In this document: piece by piece, positions 27,900 through 35,775 of the stretch | Layout: each line of letters starts with the position of its first letter | How positions within the stretch are numbered: the stretch's first letter is position 1 | Assembly (NCBI RefSeq): GCF_900100395.1 | Contig: NZ_FNFB01000003.1 | Location: forward strand, 1-64,000 | Length of the DNA stretch: 64,000 bases | Direction: 5' to 3' | From: Nonomuraea maritima | Lineage (GTDB): Bacteria; Actinomycetota; Actinomycetes; Streptosporangiales; Streptosporangiaceae | The notes under the pieces: model-generated | What the model was told of the DNA's origin: nothing | Databases searched by the model: none | What the model saw: the letters and a program-made list of their open reading frames with translations, nothing else | Position numbers and translations under genes: made by a program

Positions 27900-29057
27900 T
27901 CAGGCCAGGAACGGCGAGCGTTCGACGAACCAGACCAGACCGGCACCGGCGACCGCTACGGTCGCCGCGACGGTGCCGAGCGTGAGGGCGCGAGCGGCGA
28001 CCGGCGTGGTCGCCACCCTGCGCACGAACAGCAGCGCAGGGAAGAACAGCGCGATGATCGCCAGCTGGGCGAGTTCGATGCCGACGTTGAAGAAGACCAG
28101 GTCGGCGAGCGTCGAGGCCGACAGCGGCCCGTCGACGGTGAGCGTGCCCGCGAAGCCGAGCCCGTGCAGCAGCCCGAAGCCGAACACCACGGGCAGCCGG
28201 TGGCGAGCCGTCGGCGAGAGCAGGTTGTCGAGCGCGACGAACGCGATAGACAGCGCGATGAGCGGCTCGACGATCCACCCGGGCACGCTGACCCAGCCGA
28301 TCGCGGCCAGCACCAGGGTCACCGAGTGCGCGATGGTGAAGGCCGAGGCGACCTGGACGACGTCGCGCAGCCGCTTCGCGCCCAGCAGCAGCGCCAGCAG
28401 GAACAGCACGTGGTCGAGCCCGGTGAGCAGGTGCTCCGCCCCGAGCCTGACGAACCGCGGGATCTCGCTGAGCAGGTCGGTGTGCCCCACCGTGACGCTG
28501 GTGCGGGCGGTGTCGAGCAGCGTCGAACCGCGGCGTCCGTCGATGGCGTAGGCCACCATCGTCGTGGTCTCGTCCACGACGCCGTCGGAGGCCTGGAAGA
28601 TGTCGCTGCGGACGGTGAGCGCGCCGGACGCCGGGCATTCGTAGGCGAGCGCGACCTGCACCGCGCCGGAGTCGGCGAGTTCGACGCGGGCGCCGTCCTC
28701 GGCGGTGCACCCGATCAGGCCGCGGCTCAGCCGCAGCCGCTCGCCGACGTAGGCCGCCGCGTCGCCCGCGTGCGCGTCCAGCGAGCGGCGCCGCACCTCG
28801 GCCGGCACCTCGGCGGTGTTGGGGTCCGCGTCCGGGCTCAGGGCGCCGTCGAGGCTCAGCAGCCGGGCGAGGACGTCGTACTCGACGTCGACGACGGCGG
28901 CGACGCCGTCGCCCTGGCTGCGCAGGTCGACCGCGACCGAGGTCGCGCGCACGTGAGCCTGCGCCGGAGCGGCGAGGAGGAACACGGCGAGAAAGGCGGC
29001 GAGAAATGCGGCGAGGGACGCGGTGGCAAGGGCGGCGAGAAACGCCAGGAGACGCAC
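27900..29057 (-). CDS. HupE/UreJ-family membrane protein
   Basis: A 385-aa protein with a signal peptide (about 1-33, ending A-Q-A), an extracytoplasmic N-terminal region (34-175) and six or so C-terminal membrane helices. The HupE/UreJ signature is clear: E-H-L-L-T-G-L-D-H-V-L-F-L-L-A-L-L-L, F-T-I-A-H-S-V-T-L and F-G-L-L-H-G-L-G-F-A, with several His and Asp in the membrane that suit metal binding. HupE/UreJ proteins are thought to be nickel or cobalt permeases. No hydrogenase or urease genes are nearby. Its adjacency to a metal-dependent phosphoesterase may mean metal supply for that enzyme, an inference. GTG at 29057 was chosen; GGAAG lies about 10 nt upstream. Confidence 0.85.
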   Translation of the reverse strand: MRLLAFLAALATASLAAFLAAFLAVFLLAAPAQAHVRATSVAVDLRSQGDGVAAVVDVEYDVLARLLSLDGALSPDADPNTAEVPAEVRRRSLDAHAGDAAAYVGERLRLSRGLIGCTAEDGARVELADSGAVQVALAYECPASGALTVRSDIFQASDGVVDETTTMVAYAIDGRRGSTLLDTARTSVTVGHTDLLSEIPRFVRLGAEHLLTGLDHVLFLLALLLGAKRLRDVVQVASAFTIAHSVTLVLAAIGWVSVPGWIVEPLIALSIAFVALDNLLSPTARHRLPVVFGFGLLHGLGFAGTLTVDGPLSASTLADLVFFNVGIELAQLAIIALFFPALLFVRRVATTPVAARALTLGTVAATVAVAGAGLVWFVERSPFLA

Positions 29058-29217
29058 GGGAGAGCACTTCCGTCGTGGAGGGGAACGGCGGTCGTTTCCC
29101 AACCCTGCAGTGATCGCTCAGCGCTCGGCAACTCCAGATGACCTTGTTCATCGACCCTTCCGCCGCCGGTCACCGCCTGTCCGGAACAAGGTCTCCCGGC
29201 GAGCCGAAACAGGCGGA

Positions 29218-30591
29218 TCAACCGTCCACGCGGCGGCGGTGCCGGGCTGGGCGATCCGGTTCGGCCACGGGCAGCGCGTTTCCTGGTGGGTCGACCCGCC
29301 GCTCCCTGGGCGAGAAGAAGTCGTCGTCGGGGAGCGGGGCGAAGAGGTCGTCGTCGTGCGGTGTCGCGGCCGTGGGCCGGGTCCACCGGCGGTCCGGCTG
29401 TGGCGTCCCAGGCGGGGTGTCGTCTCCCGCGGGCGCGGCGCGGCGGGTGGCGATGAGGGCGGCCAGGGCCGTGGTGACCGGCACCGCGGCGATCAGCCCG
29501 AGGGTGCCGACGACGCTGCGCACGATCTCCTGGGCGATCACCGGCGTCGTCAGCACCTGGCCCAGCGGCTGCTGCCCGATGCTGAACAGCAGCAGCAGCG
29601 GCAGCGACGCCCCCGCGTACGCCAGGATGATCGTGTTGATCACCGAGGCGATGTGGGCCCGGCCGACCCGCGCGCCCGCCCGGTAGAGGCGGGCGAACCC
29701 GTACGAAGGGTTGGCGCGCGCCAGCTCGGCCACCGTCACCGACTGCGTGACCGTGACGTCGTCGAGCACGCCGAGCGCGCCGATGATGATGCTCGCCAGC
29801 AGCAGCCCCTGGGTGTCGATCGGCAGGCTCATGTCGAGCGCGAGCGCGCTGTCGTCGGTGACCCCGTTCAGCCGGGCGAACCCCAGCGCGCCGTACGACA
29901 GCAGCCCCGTCAGCGCCAGGCTGGCCAGCGTGCCGAGCACCGCCACCGAGGTGGTCGGCGAGAAGCCGTGGGTCAGGTAGAGCACCGACAGCATGATCGC
30001 CGCCGCCCCCACGACGGCCACCAGCATGGGCGGCCGCCCCTCCAGGATCCCGGGGATGACGAACGTCAGCAGCAGCACGAACGTGATGGCGAGGCCCACC
30101 AGCGCGGTGAGCCCGCGCCAGCGCCCGAACGCGACGACGGCGAGCGCGAACGCCGCCCCGAACACCCACAGCGGCACGGCCCTGTCGTGGTCGGAGATCT
30201 GGTACTCGCCGTCGGCGGCGTGCAGCAGGATCACGTCGTCGCCCGCGGCGAAGCGCTGGGCGCCAGGCCCGCTCGGCAGGCGCAGCTCGACGTCCTGGCC
30301 GGCGTCCGGGCCCGCGGTGATCGTGACGGTCGCCCGGCCGCAGGTGGCGGGGTCGGGGCGGGGCGAGCCCTCGGGGACGGCGGCGCAGCGTTTCAGCGCG
30401 ACGGCGACGATCGTGCCGGTGCGGCGCTCGACGCCGGCCTGCGCCGTGTCGTCCTGCCGTCCGCCGTCCGGCCACAGCCACACGAGCGCGCCCAGCGTGA
30501 CGACCGCGAGCGGCACGAGGACGGACAGGACGGCGACCACCGCGCGCCGCGACATGGGCACGGCGGGGCCGTGAGAGTGATGGGCGCCCAT
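29218..30591 (-). CDS. YibE/F family membrane protein
   Basis: A 457-aa membrane protein of the YibE/F-like family, usually about 380-450 aa with eight transmembrane segments. An N-terminal anchor (about 15-38) is followed by an extracytoplasmic domain (45-145) with two Cys, in K-R-C-A and T-C-G-R. Membrane segments between about 148 and 390 include G-V-L-D-D-V-T-V-T-Q, the family's best motif. A long disordered C-terminus (about 395-457) is rich in D, P and R. Function is not established; the Firmicute homologue YibE/F is linked to bacteriocin export, only by context. ATG at 30591 was chosen. GAGGAGG lies about 13 nt upstream, inside an inverted repeat, so ATG 30555 cannot be excluded. Confidence 0.78.
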   Translation of the reverse strand: MGAHHSHGPAVPMSRRAVVAVLSVLVPLAVVTLGALVWLWPDGGRQDDTAQAGVERRTGTIVAVALKRCAAVPEGSPRPDPATCGRATVTITAGPDAGQDVELRLPSGPGAQRFAAGDDVILLHAADGEYQISDHDRAVPLWVFGAAFALAVVAFGRWRGLTALVGLAITFVLLLTFVIPGILEGRPPMLVAVVGAAAIMLSVLYLTHGFSPTTSVAVLGTLASLALTGLLSYGALGFARLNGVTDDSALALDMSLPIDTQGLLLASIIIGALGVLDDVTVTQSVTVAELARANPSYGFARLYRAGARVGRAHIASVINTIILAYAGASLPLLLLFSIGQQPLGQVLTTPVIAQEIVRSVVGTLGLIAAVPVTTALAALIATRRAAPAGDDTPPGTPQPDRRWTRPTAATPHDDDLFAPLPDDDFFSPRERRVDPPGNALPVAEPDRPARHRRRVDG

Positions 30592-30600
30592 GGGGTGCAG

Positions 30601-30623
30601 GTCCTCCTCAGTACGAGGAGGAC
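30601..30623. promoter_or_regulatory. 9-bp inverted repeat covering the YibE/F ribosome binding site
   Basis: GTCCTCCTC (30601-30609), 5-nt loop, GAGGAGGAC (30615-30623). In the minus-strand mRNA one arm is the Shine-Dalgarno-like GAGGAGG and the other its complement, so the hairpin would hide the ribosome binding site. Confidence 0.5.
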
Positions 30624-30660
30624 AGTACTGCACGCCGCCGCGCGGGGTAGGCGCAAACGC

Positions 30661-31368
30661 ATGACGTTGCTGGTCGGCACCTCGGGGTGGCAGTACAAGG
30701 ACTGGCGCGGAGTGCTGTACCCGGAGGGCGTTCCGCAGCGGCTCTGGCTGGAGACGTACGCGGACGAGTTCCCCACGGTCGAGAACAACAACGCCTTCTA
30801 CCGGCTGCCGAGCGCCGGGACGTTCGCGTCCTGGCGCGACCGCACGCCGCCCGCGTTCGTGATGGCGGTCAAGGCCAGCAGGTTCCTCACCCACATCAGA
30901 CGGCTGGCGGAGCCGGAGGAGCCCGTACGGCGTCTCGTGGGGGTCGCCTCCGAGCTGAAGGACAAGCTGGGCCCGGTCCTGCTGCAGCTGCCGCCGACCC
31001 TGCGGGCCGCCCCCGACCGACTCGACCGCTGCCTGGCCTGCTTCCCCGAGCACGTCCTGGTGGCCGTCGAGCCGCGTCACGAGTCGTGGTGGACGGCGGA
31101 GGTCCGCGACGTCCTGTGCGCCCGCGGCGCCGCGCTGTGCTGGGCCGACCGGCTCGGCAGGCCGCAGAGCCCGTTCTGGCGTACGGCGGACTGGGGTTAC
31201 GTCCGCCTGCACGAGGGCCGGGCGGGTTTCGCCTACGGCGAGACCGCGCTGCGGACGTGGGCCCGGCGGGTGCGTGAGGCGGGCTGGCGCGACGCCTACG
31301 TCTACTTCAACAACGACCCAGGGGGCGCGGCAGTGCGCAACGCGCGACGATTCACCGGGCTGGTCTAG
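30661..31368 (+). CDS. DUF72 family protein, copy 2
   Basis: A 235-aa TIM-barrel protein of the DUF72/YecE family: T-S-G-W-Q-Y-K-D-W-R-G-V-L-Y-P at the N-terminus, V-E-N-N-N-A-F-Y-R-L-P, F-V-M-A-V-K-A-S-R-F-L-T-H, V-L-L-Q-L-P-P and V-E-P-R-H-E-S-W-W. It is closer to the family consensus and shorter than the copy at 21262. ATG at 30661 is leaderless: TAGGCG (30648-30653) lies 7 nt before it. Its TAG stop shares a base with the GTG start of the CorA gene, so the two are co-transcribed and coupled. Function unknown. Confidence 0.82.
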   Translation: MTLLVGTSGWQYKDWRGVLYPEGVPQRLWLETYADEFPTVENNNAFYRLPSAGTFASWRDRTPPAFVMAVKASRFLTHIRRLAEPEEPVRRLVGVASELKDKLGPVLLQLPPTLRAAPDRLDRCLACFPEHVLVAVEPRHESWWTAEVRDVLCARGAALCWADRLGRPQSPFWRTADWGYVRLHEGRAGFAYGETALRTWARRVREAGWRDAYVYFNNDPGGAAVRNARRFTGLV

Positions 31369-32336
31369 TGCAGACCCGCCTGTACCGCGACGGCGTCCTC
31401 ACGAAGGAGGGCTTCCCGGTCGAGGAGGTCGCCGGGCACGTCGCCGACCGCCGCAACACGGTGTGGTTCGACCTGTGCTCGCCCTCGCCGGACGAGCTCA
31501 GGCTGCTCGCCGAGGAGCTCGGCGTGCACGAGCTGGCCGTCGAGGACGTCCTGTCCGGCCACCAGCGGCCCAAGGTGGACGTCTACGACAACCACTTGTT
31601 CCTCACCGTCTACGGCGTCCACTGCGACGCGGGCCGCGTCGTCCCGGTCGAGGTCGACGTCTTCGTCACCCGCAACGCCCTGGTCACCGTGCGGGCGAGC
31701 GAGCGCTTCGACATCGGCGAGGTGACCCGCCGCTGGGACACCCAGCGCCGCCTGGCCGGGCACGGCGTGACGTTCCTGCTGCACGGCCTGCTCGACTACG
31801 TGGTCGACACCCACCTCGACCTGGTGCAGGACCTCGACGCGCGGGCCGAGGAGCTGGAGGAGTCGCTGTTCGGGGACGAGGTGTGCGACGGCAGGAAGAT
31901 GCAGCGCGCGATGTACGCGCTGCGCAAGGACACCTCCCGGCTGCGCAAGGTCGCCGTCCCGATGCGGGAGGTGCTCGGCACGCTGATCCGCCGTGACCAG
32001 GACATCGTCGGCGACCACGTGCTGGCGCCGTACTACGCGGACGTGCGCGACCACGTGCTGCGCGTCGGCGAGGGGGTCGAGGCGGTCCGCGAGATGCTGG
32101 CGAGCGCCCGCGAGATGCGGCTGGCGCAGCAGGGGTTCCGGCTCGACGAGGTCATGAAGCGCATCACGAGCTGGGCCGCGATCATCGCGGTGCCGACCCT
32201 GATCACCGGCTTCTACGGCCAGAACCTGCCGTTCCCCGGTTCCGGCGAGCCGTGGGGGTTCTGGGTGTCCACGGTGCTGGTCGCGGTGGTGTCGGTGTCG
32301 CTGTACTCGATCTTCAAGCGGAACGACTGGTTGTGA
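31368..32336 (+). CDS. CorA-family divalent cation transporter with GQN in place of GMN
   Basis: A 322-aa magnesium/cobalt-type channel. A large cytoplasmic alpha/beta and helical funnel (1 to about 260) precedes two C-terminal membrane helices and a positively charged end (K-R-N-D-W-L). The selectivity loop between the helices should read Y-G-M-N but reads Y-G-Q-N (283-286), followed by L-P-F-P-G. The G and N are kept while the Met is Gln. Variant loops occur in relatives such as ZntB, so the ion preference may differ from Mg2+. GTG at 31368 overlaps the DUF72 stop by one base. Its 3' end overlaps the convergent DUF1850 gene by 23 bp. Confidence 0.88.
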   Translation: MQTRLYRDGVLTKEGFPVEEVAGHVADRRNTVWFDLCSPSPDELRLLAEELGVHELAVEDVLSGHQRPKVDVYDNHLFLTVYGVHCDAGRVVPVEVDVFVTRNALVTVRASERFDIGEVTRRWDTQRRLAGHGVTFLLHGLLDYVVDTHLDLVQDLDARAEELEESLFGDEVCDGRKMQRAMYALRKDTSRLRKVAVPMREVLGTLIRRDQDIVGDHVLAPYYADVRDHVLRVGEGVEAVREMLASAREMRLAQQGFRLDEVMKRITSWAAIIAVPTLITGFYGQNLPFPGSGEPWGFWVSTVLVAVVSVSLYSIFKRNDWL

Positions 32337-32796
32337 TGGTGTCGAAGGGCGGGCGGCAGGGCTCTCCCCGTACGTCGAGGGTGGCCCGCAGGGCGAGGCG
32401 CACCTCGTCCGCGCCGCGCGCCGGGTAGAGCGGCAGGCAGCGCCCGCCGGAGACCACCGTCCTGCGGCCGATCGAGGTGGTGAGCAGCGACAGCTCCTCG
32501 TACGTCGCCGGTTCTGCCAGGCGCAGCAGCCACCGGCCGTCGGGGGTGCGGGACCGCTCGCCGTCCAGGGCGTAGTAGTCGAGCACGCTCGAGTTACGCG
32601 AGATGACCGTCCGCATGGTGAAGCGGCGGCCCTCCACGGTGAACACCTCCGCGGAGGGCGCCTTGTAGATCGAGTGCACGTACGCGATCGCGAAAGTCCC
32701 GCTGGTCACCGGCAGCCCGTTCACGGTCGGGGCTCCTGAGCCGCCGCCGGAGCAGAGCGCCGCGACCGCGCCCAGTGCCGCCAGCAGCCGGATCAG
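32314..32796 (-). CDS. DUF1850 lipoprotein of the TAXI-TRAP operon, probable CTG start
   Basis: A 160-aa protein if begun at CTG 32796. This start gives a full lipoprotein signal (L-I-R-L-L-A-A-L-G-A-V-A-A-L-C, Cys about 15) and a four-base CTGA overlap with the TAXI stop codon. AGGAG lies 5 nt upstream. The first conventional start in frame, GTG 32724, would cut off the signal peptide. The rest matches DUF1850 (F-A-I-A-Y-V-H-S-I-Y-K-A-P-S-A-E, then L-D-Y-Y-A-L-D-G). DUF1850 proteins typically follow TAXI-TRAP permease genes, as here, and are assumed to assist that transporter outside the membrane. It overlaps the CorA gene tail by 23 bp. Confidence 0.72.
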   Translation of the reverse strand: MIRLLAALGAVAALCSGGGSGAPTVNGLPVTSGTFAIAYVHSIYKAPSAEVFTVEGRRFTMRTVISRNSSVLDYYALDGERSRTPDGRWLLRLAEPATYEELSLLTTSIGRRTVVSGGRCLPLYPARGADEVRLALRATLDVRGEPCRPPFDTITTSRSA

Positions 32797-33743
32797 CCCT
32801 GCTCCTGGTAGTAGCGCGCGGCGCCCGGGTGCAGCTGGACGGGGGCCACCTGCTGCCCGAGCGCCGGGTCGAGCTTCTGCGCCTCGGGGTGCACGGCCGA
32901 CAGCTCGGCCTTCTTGGCGAACAGCGTCTTGGTGATGTCGTAGGCGAGCTGCTCGTCCATCGAGTCGGGCACCAGCAGCACGTTCGCGATGCCGACGGTC
33001 TTGATCGCGCCGGACAGCTTGTAGACGCCCATGTCGACGTCGAGCGAGACGTACTGCTCGCCGTAGGTCTCCTGCATCTTCTGCAGCACGTCGGAGGTGT
33101 CGAGCATCTTCATGTCCGGCTTGCTCGCGGCCAGGTCGGTGATGCCGGCCGTGGGCAGCCCGCCGACCCAGAAGAACGCGTCGATGATGCCGTCCTTGGC
33201 GGCCTGCACCGACTCGTTGATCGACAGCTGCTGCTTGGTGATGTCGGTGTCGGGGTTCAGCCCGGCCGCCTCCAGCATGCGGCGGGCCACGACCTGGGTG
33301 CCGGAGTTGGCCGGGCCGAGCGAGACCCGCTTGCCCTTCAGCTCGGCGACGGTGCCCGCGTCCACGCCGGGGGCGACCACGACGTGCGCGTAGTTGTCGT
33401 AGATGCGGGCGATGGCCTTGATCGGCTGCTTGGAGGTGAAGGTGTCCTTGCCGTTGATCGCGTCGGCGGCGGTGTCGGACTGCGAGAAGGCGATGTCGGC
33501 CTTGCCGGAGGCGAGCAGCTTGATGTTCTCGACGGAGGCCGACGTGACCGACGCCGTGGCCTGGGTGTTGGCGATGTTCGACGAGAGCTGCTTGGCCAGG
33601 CCGCCGCCGTAGACGTAGTAGACGCCCGTCGTGCCGCCCGTGGCGATCGACAGCCGGTTGCCCGAGCCGCCGCCCGAGGCTCCGCCGCCGCAGCCCGCGG
33701 CGGCCAGGACGGCCGCGGCGACGATGGTGAGAATTCGCTTCAC
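32793..33743 (-). CDS. TAXI-family TRAP transporter solute-binding lipoprotein
   Basis: A 316-aa lipoprotein (A-A-A-G-C lipobox, Cys 18) that captures a carboxylate or similar solute for the fused TRAP permease. The TAXI hallmark is present at the start of the mature domain (S-I-A-T-G-G-T-T-G-V-Y-Y), with S-G-K-A-D-I-A-F-S-Q-S-D-T and L-G-P-A-N-S-G-T further on. GTG at 33743 follows GAAGGA at about 8 nt and overlaps the permease stop as GTGA. Its own stop overlaps the CTG of the DUF1850 gene. TAXI proteins often bind glutamate or 2-oxoglutarate, but the ligand here is unknown. Confidence 0.92.
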   Translation of the reverse strand: MKRILTIVAAAVLAAAGCGGGASGGGSGNRLSIATGGTTGVYYVYGGGLAKQLSSNIANTQATASVTSASVENIKLLASGKADIAFSQSDTAADAINGKDTFTSKQPIKAIARIYDNYAHVVVAPGVDAGTVAELKGKRVSLGPANSGTQVVARRMLEAAGLNPDTDITKQQLSINESVQAAKDGIIDAFFWVGGLPTAGITDLAASKPDMKMLDTSDVLQKMQETYGEQYVSLDVDMGVYKLSGAIKTVGIANVLLVPDSMDEQLAYDITKTLFAKKAELSAVHPEAQKLDPALGQQVAPVQLHPGAARYYQEQG

Positions 33744-35686
33744 GGTGAGTTCCTTCTCCTTCTTCTGACGAGGTGCACGGCGGCGGCCACGGCCAGGACA
33801 GCCAGACCGGCCACGATGGGGACGGGCTCCAGGAACAGCAGCAGCACCGCGGCCACCGCCGCGAGTAGCCGCTCGGGCAGGCCGCTCAGCCCGCCGGTCG
33901 CCGCGGCGAGCGCGGCCACCGCGACCGCCGAGACCGCGGTCATCAGCAGCACGGTGCCGATGGGGCCCTGTCCGAGCAGCGACTGCCCGTTGGGCGTCAG
34001 CACGAAGGCGAACGGCACGAGGAACGCCGGCAGCGTGTAGCGCCAGGTCATCATCATCGTCCGGTACGTGTTGCCGCCGGTGATCGCCGCCGCCGCGACG
34101 GCCGACAGCGCCGTCGGCGGGCTCACCTCCGACAGCACCGCGTAGTAGAAGACGAACATGTACGCCTCGGCCTGCGAGACGCCGAGGGCGAACAGCGCCG
34201 GCCCGATGATCACGGCGGCGATGATGAAGCTCGCGGTGACCGGCACGGCGAGGCCGAGCAGCATCACCGCGACGGCGGCCAGCACCGTGGTCAGCACGAG
34301 GTTGCCCGCGGCCAGCTCGACGATGATGTCGGCCAGGTTGAGCCCGAGGCCGGTCTGGGTGATGACGCCGACGATGATGCCCGCCGCCGCGCACACCGCG
34401 GTCACAGGCAGCACCTCCAGCGTGCCCTTGGCCAGTGCCTCGCCGACGCGCTTCGGGCCCATGCGGTTGGCCGGGTCGAGGAACGACAGCACGAACGCCA
34501 CCGCCGTGGCGATCGTGACCGCCTGGAACGCTGACCGGTCGAGCGCCATCAGGACGACGATGAGGAGGAGCGAGCTGAAGTGGTAGCCGAAGCGCAGCAG
34601 CAGCCGGCCTGCCTTGGGCGCGTCCACCGCCACGGCGTGCGTGCCGAAGCGCCGCGAGTCGATCTCGATGGCCAGGAAGATGCCGAGGTAGTACAGCAGC
34701 GTGGGGATCGTCGCGTACAGCAGCACTTCCAGGTAGCTGACCCGCAGGTATTCGGCGATGATGAACGCCGCCGCGCCCAGCGTGGGCGGCGACAGGATGG
34801 CGCCGATGCCGCTGGCGGCGAGGATGCCGCCCGCCGGCTCCCTGGGGTAGCCGGCCCGGCGCAGCACCGGCCAGGCGACGCTGCCGAGGCTGACCGTGGT
34901 GGCCACGCCCGAGCCCGACACCGTGCCGAGCAGGAAGCCGGCCATCGTCACCGTACGGCCGGGGGCGGCGCGCGACCTGCGGAAGGCGGCGAAGCTCAGA
35001 TCGATGAAGAAGCGGCTGGCGCCCGAATAGTTGAGGACGGCGCCGTAGATGGTGAAAAGGATGATGTAGCTGGCGGCCACCTGCATGGGGACGCCGAAGA
35101 ATCCCTCGGTGCCGGTGTAGAGCTGCGAGACGATTTGACTCAGGTCGAAGCCGCGATGCCCGATCGTCCACGAAATAGGCAGATATGCGCCGTAATAGGC
35201 GTAAATCAGGAAAAGTATGCAGATGATGGTCAATGACCATCCGACAGTGCGCCGTACCGCCTCCAGCAGGAGCGCCGTCAGCACCAGACCCGCCACGATG
35301 TCGAGGTCCGTCAGCGCCGCGCCGGAACCGCGGTCGCGGAACGCGTCGATGTCCAGCAGCGGGTAGACCAGCACCACCAGCGAGGCCGCGGCGAGCAGCC
35401 AGTCGACGACGCTCGGCCACTCCGTGGCGGGCGCGCCCTCCGGCCGCTCGCGGCGCGACACTCCGGAGCGATAACACAGGAACAGCAGCGGCAGCGCGAC
35501 CGCCAGGAACGTCATGCGATGTTCGAGCGCCTCGACCGGTCTGAACACCACCACCAGCGAATAGGCGGAAAGCAGGCCGCCCGCGATCCACACGCCGAGC
35601 CGCAGGGGTCCGCCGAGCTGCCGCGCCGGTCTTTCTTGGTCGTGAGCGGAAACGAGTTCGGCCTCACGGCTGCTCAGCTCGGTCAA
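33740..35686 (-). CDS. TRAP transporter fused permease (4TM/12TM)
   Basis: A 648-aa membrane protein combining the small (DctQ-like) and large (DctM-like) TRAP subunits. Hydrophobic segments from about 40 to 150 correspond to the small subunit, and the rest to the large subunit with G-S-G-V-A-T-T-V-S-L-G, G-I-G-A-I-L-S-P-P-T-L-G-A-A-A-F and S-E-V-S-P-P-T-A-L-S-A. It drives ion-coupled uptake of the TAXI ligand. TTG at 35686 was chosen because GGGAGGAG lies 6 nt upstream; a longer reading from 35716 lacks such a site. It is first in the permease-TAXI-DUF1850 operon, in which every junction overlaps by 4 bp. Confidence 0.92.
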   Translation of the reverse strand: MTELSSREAELVSAHDQERPARQLGGPLRLGVWIAGGLLSAYSLVVVFRPVEALEHRMTFLAVALPLLFLCYRSGVSRRERPEGAPATEWPSVVDWLLAAASLVVLVYPLLDIDAFRDRGSGAALTDLDIVAGLVLTALLLEAVRRTVGWSLTIICILFLIYAYYGAYLPISWTIGHRGFDLSQIVSQLYTGTEGFFGVPMQVAASYIILFTIYGAVLNYSGASRFFIDLSFAAFRRSRAAPGRTVTMAGFLLGTVSGSGVATTVSLGSVAWPVLRRAGYPREPAGGILAASGIGAILSPPTLGAAAFIIAEYLRVSYLEVLLYATIPTLLYYLGIFLAIEIDSRRFGTHAVAVDAPKAGRLLLRFGYHFSSLLLIVVLMALDRSAFQAVTIATAVAFVLSFLDPANRMGPKRVGEALAKGTLEVLPVTAVCAAAGIIVGVITQTGLGLNLADIIVELAAGNLVLTTVLAAVAVMLLGLAVPVTASFIIAAVIIGPALFALGVSQAEAYMFVFYYAVLSEVSPPTALSAVAAAAITGGNTYRTMMMTWRYTLPAFLVPFAFVLTPNGQSLLGQGPIGTVLLMTAVSAVAVAALAAATGGLSGLPERLLAAVAAVLLLFLEPVPIVAGLAVLAVAAAVHLVRRRRRNSP

Positions 35687-35775
35687 GACACTCCTCCCGG
35701 GCACGGCATTTTGCACGGACTTTACGAGCGGGTTACCGCGCCAGGGAAGAGCCGGTCAGTTTTTTGGGTTTTTCT

